A stretch of 8,001 nucleotides of DNA from CAIVND01 sp035532075 (GTDB lineage Bacteria > Actinomycetota > Acidimicrobiia > Acidimicrobiales > Bog-793), in NCBI GenBank assembly GCA_035532075.1, contig DATKRV010000096.1, positions 1 to 8,001 of the forward strand. The letters are read 5' to 3'. The notes under the pieces were generated by a model. The model had not been told where the DNA came from. It saw nothing but the letters and a program-made list of their open reading frames with translations, and did not search any database. Both the position numbers and the translations under genes were made by a program. Positions 1 through 6,118 of this stretch are shown here, piece by piece; position 1 is the first letter of the stretch, and each line of letters begins with the position of its first letter.

Positions 1-1
1 T

Positions 2-121
2 GATTACGAACGACTTCCCGAGACCCATGAAGCACTCGTTCGCTGGGCGATGGTCGGGTTGATGCTCAATCGTCTTGCACCGAGACCGGGTCCCAAACCG
101 TGGGCAACACAACACCTATGA
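2..121 (+). CDS. C-terminal end of an IS5-family (DDE) transposase, truncated by the window edge
   Basis: The frame opening at base 2 reads DYERLPETHEALVRWAMVGL and continues MLNRLAPRPG to a TGA at 119-121, giving 39 residues. The DYERxPExHEAxVxWAM...RRLA-like pattern is the C-terminal tail I recognise from IS5-family transposases, where it follows the catalytic glutamate region of the DDE domain. The catalytic residues themselves lie upstream of the window, so activity cannot be judged. The protein would cut and rejoin the ends of its own insertion sequence. No frame break is seen in the visible part. The family call is from remembered motif similarity and is strong for so short a piece; the IS5 subgroup is not resolved. 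Confidence 0.75.
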   Translation, partial: DYERLPETHEALVRWAMVGLMLNRLAPRPGPKPWATQHL

Positions 122-143
122 CTACTTCTCAAACACTTACTAA
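122..143 (+). mobile_element. Possible right end of the IS5-type element
   Basis: Just after the transposase stop codon comes TTCTCAAACACTTA (126-139), followed by CTAA (140-143). IS5-family elements usually end within a few tens of bases of the transposase stop, and one subgroup duplicates a 4-bp YTAR target, which CTAA fits. The left end is outside the window, so neither the inverted repeat nor the target duplication can be confirmed. Confidence 0.3.
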
Positions 144-744
144 GACAATTTGTCATCGAGTCAAGACCCTTGAACTGAAACACAGGGGAAAACAAGATCC
201 CACCGATTGGTATCTTTCTCTTCGCACGTCGAACACGAAGTTGACGTTTGAGGGGGTCGGAGGGGGGACGTCAGTGATCCGCGGCTGGCGACTTGAGGTG
301 TGGGGCAGCCGCAACGCATGCGCAGCGTCGAGCAGCTCATTTCGCCTTTCCGCCCGACCGCGACGGTGCCCGTGATCGACATGTACGGGTTCCTAAGATC
401 CGTGTCCGGCTTGAGTGTGACACTTCACGACGCCGCCCCAGTCGAGATTCTCGATGGCGTCTATGAGACCTGTCGGACAAACGATGGATAGGAAGAATTC
501 GAAGCTCGAGGGCGATCATGTTCGCGGTGCAACAAACCGGTTCGACGGAAAGATTCAATGTCAGGTATTCGCAATTCTCGATCTAAGTACTCCAATTCCT
601 GTGCCGAGCGTTACCGTGCGGGTCCCCGGTCGATCAACATCAAAGAAGTTCTGTCGGACTTAGCTGGCGGAGGTTCTGTTGCGACAAATCGAACTTCCAG
701 GAGCAAGTAGGCTCTTGGCAAATGTCCCGGCCTCGTTTCAGGCT
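144..744. other. About 600 bases with no recognisable gene
   Basis: Several short open frames cross this stretch on both strands (for example 300-491 and 454-663 on +, 161-382 and 337-558 on -). They overlap each other, none has a clear ribosome binding site, and none gives a protein I recognise. A short imperfect hairpin, GCCT(730-733)/AGGC(740-743), overlaps the 3' end of the next gene and is too weak to call a terminator. The stretch is probably decayed sequence between the IS element and the membrane-protein gene. Confidence 0.5.
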
Positions 745-1380
745 TCAAGCCGGCAACGCGGAAGTCTTTGTCTTTGCTCGAATCACAAAGCCCAGGACCG
801 GGAGCCATATGCCACCAGCAAGAAACCCGAAGAATGAGAGCGGCCCAGCACAACACACCAAACCGACCACAACCGAGACCCATCCAAGCCATTTGGGGAG
901 CAAGGACCCAGTGAGGATCGCGATTCCCGTCGCAAGCGTGAGCAGGGCCATTCCGAACAAGAGCAGAAGCTCGTTGTTCAGGCCTACGAAATTCAGGGTC
1001 TGAGCGATACTTGTCTGGTGATTGTGGGCCGCAAGTAGCAGAGGTATATGGAGTAGAGCCCCCGCTACGACAAGATCACTCACGAAGATGATCCCCGCGG
1101 CGTAGACGACACTCGGGAGGGGTCCAAGGTCGTCCGCGGCGTCACGCAGGACATCACGCAACTGGCTGACGAAGAGGACCATCATCGCAAGTCCGAGGCC
1201 GATGACGGGAATCTGTAACCATCCAATCGTCTGGTGGGCATTCCAGTAGGCGACCACGCTCAGCCCCGATGCATTTTCCTTCGGACTAATCCCGCTCAAC
1301 GGCCCGAACCCGACGAAAAACAAAACGAGTATTGCCAGACCGAGTAGTCCCATCCAGCGATTCATCCGTTGTCCGGTCAT
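745..1380 (-). CDS. Six-helix integral membrane protein, DUF4386-like
   Basis: A 211-residue protein with about six hydrophobic segments, near residues 10-29, 54-73, 89-110, 134-158, 163-182 and 184-199, joined by short loops. A conserved-looking motif, NFVGLNNELLLLFG (residues 130-143), precedes helix 4. Length, helix number and the N-terminal region (one helix, then a loop with a polar WNAHQ stretch) resemble small actinobacterial membrane proteins of the DUF4386 type, whose function is unknown. The ATG at 1380 is preceded on the minus strand by GGGGGA about six bases upstream, a good ribosome binding site. No transport or enzyme motif is visible. An 80-codon frame (1377-1619) ends by overlapping this start as ATGA, but I do not believe it is a gene. 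The gene itself is secure; the family assignment is tentative. Confidence 0.82.
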   Translation of the reverse strand: MTGQRMNRWMGLLGLAILVLFFVGFGPLSGISPKENASGLSVVAYWNAHQTIGWLQIPVIGLGLAMMVLFVSQLRDVLRDAADDLGPLPSVVYAAGIIFVSDLVVAGALLHIPLLLAAHNHQTSIAQTLNFVGLNNELLLLFGMALLTLATGIAILTGSLLPKWLGWVSVVVGLVCCAGPLSFFGFLAGGIWLPVLGFVIRAKTKTSALPA

Positions 1381-2071
1381 TGACGTCCCCCGATCGTCGC
1401 TGCGGCATAGGGAGTCCCGAACGGTGCCAGAGCCCGAGGCTCCGCCGCGCGCAGTAGCATTCTTTTTCCCAAATCACGCGGATCCAGGTCTCGGCTACTC
1501 GAAGAGCCATCAAGGAATCTCGCGATCGGACCAGCGCACAGGGCTCTCGTCCCAAATGGCGCTGGCCCGCGGCAGATGGATCGGGGGTCATAGGCATGTC
1601 CCATAATGCGCGGCGGCATATGGATTTGAAAGCATCACCTGCCGCCAGATCAGTCGCACTCTCCGGAGAAGGGACGCGCCCGTTCTGATACCAAGCTCTG
1701 GCGGCTCGCGTAAAAAGGGCTGTTGTCCGGTATCGGAGGGCTGACAACTCCAATCTCTGAGTGTTGATTCGCTAGTTGAAATGATGCGACGAACCGAACC
1801 TATTAGATCCAGCAATTTCAATTGAGTCTCACCACACACCGCGGGCCGATTCGAACGCGATCCTCTTGCGTCGCACGCCAAGACCCGAAGTTCGTTGTGA
1901 CGTGGTCCGGAGCTGGCAGGTGGCGATCGAACGGCACCTTCGGCTGCGGTCTCAATAGAAAGCCTATTCATACCCGCATACCCGGCGCCGAGCGCGGACC
2001 GTTCTCCGGATTGCCAACGACGCTAAGACCGCCCGGCGACGGGTGTCAGTCCCCCACCAGGCGCGTGCAAT
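1381..2071. other. About 690 bases with no recognisable gene
   Basis: Minus-strand frames at 1286-1753, 1377-1619 and 1588-1971 overlap one another in three different frames, lack ribosome binding sites and give arginine-rich, unrecognised peptides. I therefore treat them as chance frames. The stretch contains one half of an inverted repeat (ACGACGCTA, 2017-2025) and a reverse-strand 23-nt sequence (1505-1527) that matches 6905-6927 at 20 of 23 positions. I see no tRNA, CRISPR or strong terminator. Confidence 0.5.
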
Positions 2072-2081
2072 CTAGCGTCGT
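2017..2081. repeat. 9-bp perfect inverted repeat at the 3' end of the ferritin-like gene
   Basis: ACGACGCTA (2017-2025) and TAGCGTCGT (2073-2081) are exact reverse complements separated by 47 bases. The right arm contains the TAG stop and last Arg codons of the ferritin-like gene. The long loop and absence of a T tract make a simple terminator unlikely. It may be chance or a long-range mRNA stem. Confidence 0.3.
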
Positions 2082-2566
2082 CGACGCCGGCGCGTCTGGG
2101 AGTGAATGAACCGCAGAATCTCGATGTGCTTCGCAGTGTCGTGCAGCATGAGATTCACGAGGAGGGGGAGCAACGGGTAGCCGTGAGCTCCGCGCAGCTC
2201 CTTGCGCATGCGGCGTAGCTCCCTGACCTCCTCCTTCTCGAAGGCCAGCAGTTTCTCGGTCTCCTTCCGAAGAACAGGATCATCCCGCACGCTCATCGCT
2301 GGCACGCTGGGCGGGATCTCGAGATCCCAGACGACGGAGTGCACGTTGTTGAGCATCTCAGAGATCTGCTGGTGGTGCCGAGTCTCGTCCTCCAGAATGA
2401 GACGCATGACGTAACGGAGTCCGTCGTCCTCGGATTCCTCGGCGAGCCGCTGGTACGAGGCAAGCGCCACGCCCTCGCGAGCTCCGTGTGAATTCAGCAT
2501 GTCGATTAGCGCGTTCTCAACGGTGTGATCAGGTTCACGGCCGATGTGTCCATCAATAAGGCTCAT
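2072..2566 (-). CDS. Ferritin-like (diiron four-helix) protein with a poly-arginine C-terminus
   Basis: A 164-residue, all-helical, charged protein with no signal peptide. Ferritin-type metal ligands can be placed on four helices: E31 (HGAREGVAL), E61 and H64 in EDETRHHQQI, the glutamates of FEKEEVREL (110-113), and D143/H147 in LHDTAKHIEIL. This E / ExxH / E / D-xxx-H layout is typical of rubrerythrin/ferritin-like proteins that bind a diiron centre and store iron or react with peroxide. Asp rather than Glu in helix 4 is a mild departure. The protein ends in six consecutive arginines (159-164), which is unusual and could bind nucleic acid or be a read-through extension. The ATG at 2566 has no obvious ribosome binding site. 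It is divergent from the membrane gene at 2843. The fold is fairly sure; the reaction is not known. Confidence 0.85.
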   Translation of the reverse strand: MSLIDGHIGREPDHTVENALIDMLNSHGAREGVALASYQRLAEESEDDGLRYVMRLILEDETRHHQQISEMLNNVHSVVWDLEIPPSVPAMSVRDDPVLRKETEKLLAFEKEEVRELRRMRKELRGAHGYPLLPLLVNLMLHDTAKHIEILRFIHSQTRRRRRR

Positions 2567-2616
2567 AACGAAAGGCTACTCGTCTCGGGTCGGCGCGGCG
2601 CGGGCGCGTGTATTCG

Positions 2617-2745
2617 GTGTCGGCAAGCTACAAGCAGAACAAATCCAAAAATTGAACGATGAATAACGGCAATCTGATCTCTCGCCGATTGTTGGTGTCG
2701 GAGGACCGTAACAGTCCCCGACTGGCAGCTCGGGCCGTGGAATGC
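2617..2745 (+). repeat. Dispersed intergenic repeat, copy A
   Basis: First of three related sequences (others at 3434-3622 and 4785-4989), all in the same orientation. Copy A has the left block GGCAAGCTACAAGC (2622-2635), the 32-nt core at 2665-2696 beginning AACGGCAATC and ending GATTGTTGGT, then GTCGG, and a right block ACTGG...CTCGGGCCGTG (2721-2739). The left block lies 42 bases from the core, as in copy B. The core matches copy B at 27 of 32 positions and copy C at 24 of 32, without gaps. It lies in the divergent promoter region between the ferritin-like and cytochrome-like genes. Right of about 2745 the similarity fades. Confidence 0.65.
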
Positions 2746-2774
2746 CGGATACGGCCGGACGGTTCATATCCGGC
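2744..2774. promoter_or_regulatory. 8-bp perfect inverted repeat upstream of the four-helix membrane gene
   Basis: GCCGGATA (2744-2751) and TATCCGGC (2767-2774) are exact reverse complements with a 15-base spacer. Centre-to-centre spacing is about 23 bases, near two helical turns, as expected for a dimeric regulator. It lies about 70 bases before the ATG at 2843 and about 180 bases before the ferritin-like start, between divergent genes. Its use as an operator is inference; a hairpin or chance is possible. Confidence 0.35.
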
Positions 2775-2842
2775 GATAGGGGATATTGCCCATTAGCATC
2801 GGGCGCCGTGACCGCTTCTGATTCGACGCTCACCTTGGCCCG

Positions 2843-3322
2843 ATGACGAGCGCTCCAGTCGAATTTTCTGCAAACGGTCAGACTGCGCGACGTGTCCGGG
2901 CGCGGGGGCTAGTACATCTTGGACTTTTACTGACAGCTGCTGGCGCGCTCGCCACGTTGACCATTTTGTATATCCGGAACGCGATTCATGCGGGCATCGG
3001 CTTTGCATTTGTTGGACTGGTCGTCATGCATTTGCTGCAGCGGCGACGGACCGTAGCCCGGATGATGACCCAACTCGCGCGCGTTCGGTCATCTGCGGAA
3101 CGAAAGCTTCGACTTGCCGGTTCGGACCTGCTTCTCGCGTTCATCACGCTCAATGTGTTGGTCTCAGGAGTCTTGGACTGGAATCGAGGGAGACCAGTCC
3201 AGATACCGCTCCCTCGTCCCTTCGGGCGGTGGCACGCGTTGTCGAGTGTCGCTCTTGTTCTGTATCTCATATTCCACGTCTGGCATCGACGAAAGCGCCT
3301 CCGCAGGTCCACGATCCGATAG
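2843..3322 (+). CDS. Small four-helix membrane protein, DUF4405/cytochrome b-like, probable di-heme
   Basis: A 159-residue protein with four hydrophobic helices near residues 23-44, 47-66, 93-112 and 130-148. Two helices carry histidine pairs with identical spacing: H49 and H63 in helix 2, and H131 and H145 in helix 4. Pairs 13-14 residues apart on two helices are the classic arrangement by which b-type cytochromes hold two stacked hemes across a membrane. Small four-helix proteins of the DUF4405 type show a similar pattern. The role would be electron transfer to or from the quinone pool; no partner subunit is seen. The loop between helices 2 and 3 and the C-terminus (HRRKRLRRS) are basic, consistent with cytoplasmic placement. 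The ATG at 2843 lacks a clear ribosome binding site. The membrane topology is sure; heme binding is inferred. Confidence 0.8.
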   Translation: MTSAPVEFSANGQTARRVRARGLVHLGLLLTAAGALATLTILYIRNAIHAGIGFAFVGLVVMHLLQRRRTVARMMTQLARVRSSAERKLRLAGSDLLLAFITLNVLVSGVLDWNRGRPVQIPLPRPFGRWHALSSVALVLYLIFHVWHRRKRLRRSTIR

Positions 3323-3745
3323 ATCATGATTTCGGTGTTCGACAGATGTTCGTGCCGTTCAGCTTGGGTTATTTGGACAGCGCGGGTTGCCCTCGAAGTG
3401 CATGGTCGGTGATGGTAAGAGGGCGAGTGCGGGTATCACAGCATCCGCAAGCTGCAGGTCGATCAAATCGAGAGATCGAACGGTGGACAACGGCAATTCG
3501 AACTTTCGCTGATTGTTGGTCAGAGGGACTCGCTCGTTTGGCACCAAGCATTGCAGACTCGCGCTGTGATAGTCATTCTCTGTTGGCGTCGAAGAACCGA
3601 CCTCCGTAATCTCCGGCTGGCGCTTCGCGGGATGGACTGGTACGACGAGGCGAAAACGTTAGAGATGGCCGCGGCGCGGTGACTCGAACATTGCAGTCCC
3701 TCACCTACAAGTGGACCGTATCAGCAAGTGCCACGGTCAATACAG
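3323..3745. other. Intergenic stretch between convergent gene ends, holding repeat copy B
   Basis: The cytochrome-like gene (+) and the cupredoxin-like gene (-) end facing each other here. The middle is filled by repeat copy B. The open frames at 3229-3609 (+), 3359-3547 (-) and 3369-3551 (-) run through the repeat or overlap the neighbour and are not convincing genes. No strong terminator hairpin with a T tract is seen for either gene. Confidence 0.5.
3434..3622 (+). repeat. Dispersed intergenic repeat, copy B
   Basis: Copy B shows the left block CAGCATCCGCAAGCTGCAGG (3439-3458), the 32-nt core at 3489-3520, the block GCAGACTCGCGCTGTGATAG (3553-3572), then GTTGGCGTC (3582-3590) and AATCT (3608-3612) with TGGCG ten bases after its start. 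Copy C has the same series. The last parts (3582-3612 in B, 4949-4979 in C) align over 31 bases with no gap at about 20 identities. B and C cores match at 26 of 32. Between core and right block the copies differ by small insertions, so they have diverged for some time. Confidence 0.65.
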
Positions 3746-4675
3746 CTAGTTATAGATCGCGTTGCTAAATCCAGGGGCATAACAGGCACCCACTTCCCCC
3801 GCTCCGAGGACGGTTCGTACCTTTTGGGGTCTCGCGACGGTCGACGTGAACGCCGCCGAGGAAACAACCGTTGGGGCAACTCCGCTCGAATTCTTGCGCA
3901 AAGTCACGGTCCTCACATTGACCCAGCGTCGTAGCGAGGAGTTGAAACGCTGGAAAGTTACGTATTTCCCAGCGAAGCTCGCTGTAGCAGAGACGCGAAG
4001 ATAGAAGTGATGAAGGCTGGTCTTTTTCAACTGCTCCCACGGGAACACCTGAGAAAGAACCGAGTTGCTCGTCGCGCTCTTCACTTTGACGGAGTAAGTC
4101 GTGTTGTTGAGCGGCTTGCGCTGGAAGCTAAAGGCGCCTCCGGTCGCAGTTGTGGCGGTGCCAACGGCCGTTGCCGTCGTCTGCCCACACGACTGCGCAA
4201 GGATCTGCACGCTTTGTCCCGAACTTTGATTAGAGGTCGTTCCGGACAGGTTCTCGGTGTGTCCGTACACAGCCACCCCCGGGCTTATCGCGAGGGCGAT
4301 TGCCAGCGGAGTCTTCGTGACGACGACAGTTCCCGTGAACGTCTTTCCCTTGAAGTTCGGATCTGAATACGAGTAGTTACCGGCGCTTTGGAACGTACAG
4401 GTTCCTGACGCCGTGGGCTGAAGTACGAGTGGGTTCGGTGTGCAGGTCACGCCTGAGTTTTGCTTGAAGACGATCTGGTGAACGGTGATGTCAGCGTTCA
4501 CGAAACCCACAGAGTCACCCGTTGCAATCGTTGATGAACTCGGGACGTAACCGTGTGCCGTGATCGTCACCGTCTGTGTCGCCGCGCTAGCAATCGGAGT
4601 GGCAACACTCGCGGCCAATCCCAGCGAGCCCGCGACAAGTGCTGTGCTGGCAATCAACCTTGCGGAAAGTTTCAT
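3746..4675 (-). CDS. Secreted cupredoxin-like/Ig-like surface protein without copper ligands
   Basis: A 309-residue exported protein. Residues 1-31 form a signal peptide ending in an ASA cleavage motif. Residues 34-119 form a beta-rich domain resembling plastocyanin-type cupredoxins (VTITAHGYVPSSSTIATGDS, then TVHQIVF, and AGNYSYSDPNFKG ending TGTVVV). H66 matches the first copper His, but the usual Cys-x(n)-His-x(n)-Met ligands are replaced by YSYSDPNFKG, so type 1 copper is unlikely. C78 and C93 may form a disulfide. Residues about 122-211 look like a bacterial Ig-like domain and 212-309 like a further small beta domain. I chose the ATG at 4675, which has AGGTG about six bases upstream; a GTG at 4684 with AAGGGG upstream would add three residues. 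Binding partner and role are unknown; cell-surface or matrix protein is a guess. Confidence 0.85.
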   Translation of the reverse strand: MKLSARLIASTALVAGSLGLAASVATPIASAATQTVTITAHGYVPSSSTIATGDSVGFVNADITVHQIVFKQNSGVTCTPNPLVLQPTASGTCTFQSAGNYSYSDPNFKGKTFTGTVVVTKTPLAIALAISPGVAVYGHTENLSGTTSNQSSGQSVQILAQSCGQTTATAVGTATTATGGAFSFQRKPLNNTTYSVKVKSATSNSVLSQVFPWEQLKKTSLHHFYLRVSATASFAGKYVTFQRFNSSLRRWVNVRTVTLRKNSSGVAPTVVSSAAFTSTVARPQKVRTVLGAGEVGACYAPGFSNAIYN

Positions 4676-4784
4676 GTTGCGCACCTGACCCCTTCGTCCC
4701 GCCGGATTCTCCAGCGTGGTCTGTCATGTAATTGTAACACATTAAGTCAAAACTACCCCCTCGGGAGACCCGAACATCATGTGT

Positions 4785-4989
4785 CTCATACAGCACCTGC
4801 AAACTGCATGCAGGGGGAATCTCGAGATTGAAAGGCAATAACGGCGACCCGACCTTTCGCTGCTCGTTGGTGTCGGCGGGGGTTGGAGGACGGACGCGCT
4901 CGTTCTAACGCCCAGCACTGGAGACTCGGGCTGTGATAGTCGCTCTCGGTTGGTGTCTGAGGGTCGACGTCAACAATCTACGAGTGGCG
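4785..4989 (+). repeat. Dispersed intergenic repeat, copy C, overlapping the end of the GNAT gene
   Basis: Copy C has the left block CAGCACCTGCAAACTGCATG (4791-4810), the 32-nt core at 4840-4871, GTGTCGG, a roughly 16-base insertion relative to A and B, then ACTGGAGACTCGGGCTGTGA (4917-4936), GTTGGTGTC (4949-4957) and AATCT (4975-4979). The left part includes two perfect palindromes, CTGCATGCAG (4804-4813) and AATCTCGAGATT (4818-4829), which copies A and B do not keep. The element begins about 110 bases upstream of the cupredoxin-like gene start and extends into the GNAT reading frame. Confidence 0.65.
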
Positions 4990-5402
4990 AATCCAAGAGT
5001 GGAAATCGTGATGGCCACTGGGCATGATGAGACGACTTGCTCGACGGCTTGCAGCCGCAACTGAATTAGTCCCGCGGTAGCCGGCTCAAATCGGCACGCA
5101 TCGAAGTAGAACTTTCCGAGCCCTTCCGCGCAGTCAACATGCAGCCACTCGCAACCAGATTCCCTGCTGGCCTCTCGAGCTACCGCGACTAACTGAGTTC
5201 CAACGCCCTTGTTCCTCGACGTAGTACTGACCATCACATCTTGAATCCAAGCGTGCACATCACCGTCCAAAATCACGTTTACGAAACCAACCAGCCGGTT
5301 GCGTTCCCTCGCAGTTACCCATCGGGTTCTTGTTGGGCAGAACCCCTGTAGGCCAGGAGCCTCAGACGGGCAGAACAGATCCGACTCGTCTTCTTCGCTC
5401 AC
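4905..5402 (-). CDS. GNAT-family N-acetyltransferase with abnormal ends
   Basis: A 165-residue protein with a GNAT core at about residues 27-115: WVTARERNRLVGFVNV (beta strands 2-3), the acetyl-CoA pyrophosphate loop RNKGVGTQLV (63-72), and GCEWLHVD...KFYFDACRFEPATAGLIQL (83-115). Relatives transfer an acetyl group from acetyl-CoA to an amine; the substrate here is unknown. Family members have a longer N-terminus (strand 1 and helices 1-2); here it is a short acidic stretch, MSEEDESDLF, so this part is missing or replaced. Relatives end near AGLIxL; here about 50 extra residues follow, and the last roughly 18 and the stop are encoded inside repeat copy C. The GTG start overlaps the upstream gene's TGA as GTGA, indicating translational coupling. 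The enzyme may be degraded. Confidence 0.75.
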   Translation of the reverse strand: MSEEDESDLFCPSEAPGLQGFCPTRTRWVTARERNRLVGFVNVILDGDVHAWIQDVMVSTTSRNKGVGTQLVAVAREASRESGCEWLHVDCAEGLGKFYFDACRFEPATAGLIQLRLQAVEQVVSSCPVAITISTLGFATRRLLTSTLRHQPRATITARVSSAGR

Positions 5403-6118
5403 GCAGCGGGCGGGGCGACGTTCGCATCATACTGGCCAGAGCGGTGCAAGGCATCGGCGATGAACCCGTCGGCCTTGAGCTCCTCGACGAATGTATGAAG
5501 GAAACTGATCGTCGCGGCTTGACGGGTTCGCGGGGTGCCGACAGCCTGCTGGATTTCCATGAACCGCGGCTCGACCAGCCGAAGGCCAGGGTGGGAAGCG
5601 ACAAACGCCTCCATCGGCTGGCGGATGCCGGCTGTGGCTTCCAACTGTTGTTCGGTGAACGCGAGGACGCCATCGCTGGCGCGCACTAGTTGCGCGTGGG
5701 CCAGAGTGCGGGAGAGGAATAAGTCGTAAGCGGAGCCCTCGTTGACCCCGATGCGAACGCCGGGCTGGTCCGCCTCCGTCGACGAAGTCATGGACGAGCT
5801 CTTTGCGACGACGAACACTCCCTCGATGACTACATAAGGCGCGGTGAACGCGATGGTCTCCGCTCGGGCAGGCTCGATGGCCAAAAAGCAGATGTCGGCG
5901 TTGCCTTGGTTCACCGCGTCGAACGACTCTCGGGCCGCTTGAAAGCAGAGCAGTTCGACCGGAACACCAAGTCGGGTGCCAAGCTCGCGGGCGATATCGA
6001 CAGTGACGCCGCTCGGGGTCGTCTCCGTGCCTTGGGCCAGCACCAGGTTTCCAAGGTTGATCGAGGCTCGCAGAATGCCGGTGGGGGTGAGGTCGCTCAT
6101 GATATCCATGAGTCGCAT
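5399..6118 (-). CDS. Cytoplasmic solute-binding protein, SBP_bac_3 type, without signal peptide
   Basis: A 239-residue protein resembling periplasmic amino-acid-binding proteins of the SBP_bac_3 fold: GVTVDIARELGTRLGVPVEL (37-56), FDAVNQGNADICF (66-78), FTAPYVVIEG (91-100) and the hinge and second-lobe region RIGVNEGSAYDLFL (122-135). It has no signal peptide or lipobox and no transporter gene beside it. A family of signal-less proteins of this length, often ending RSGQ...VAPP as here, is common in actinobacteria and proteobacteria and probably acts in the cytosol by binding a small molecule. The start may be 6118 or the ATG at 6100 (MSDLTPTG, where relatives begin); neither has a strong ribosome binding site. 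It is the first gene of a two-gene operon with the GNAT enzyme. Ligand unknown. Confidence 0.87.
   Translation of the reverse strand: MRLMDIMSDLTPTGILRASINLGNLVLAQGTETTPSGVTVDIARELGTRLGVPVELLCFQAARESFDAVNQGNADICFLAIEPARAETIAFTAPYVVIEGVFVVAKSSSMTSSTEADQPGVRIGVNEGSAYDLFLSRTLAHAQLVRASDGVLAFTEQQLEATAGIRQPMEAFVASHPGLRLVEPRFMEIQQAVGTPRTRQAATISFLHTFVEELKADGFIADALHRSGQYDANVAPPAA

Noticed and set aside
1377..1619. 80-codon minus-strand frame whose stop overlaps the membrane-protein start as ATGA
   Set aside because: No ribosome binding site, unrecognised composition, overlaps other frames, and the membrane gene has its own good ribosome binding site.
1848..1862. TTCGAAC resembling a tRNA T-loop
   Set aside because: Flanking bases do not form a T-stem on either strand and no anticodon or acceptor stem is found.
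1588..1971. 127-codon minus-strand frame in the gene-free gap
   Set aside because: Arginine-rich, no family resemblance, overlaps another frame of similar size; likely a chance frame in high-GC DNA.
3229..3609. 126-codon plus-strand frame after the cytochrome-like gene
   Set aside because: Its first third overlaps the real gene in another frame and the rest runs through repeat copy B.
4731..4750. TTGACT and TACAAT on the minus strand upstream of the cupredoxin-like gene
   Set aside because: Only 8 bases separate them, too close for a -35/-10 pair, though the AT-rich patch may still hold the promoter.
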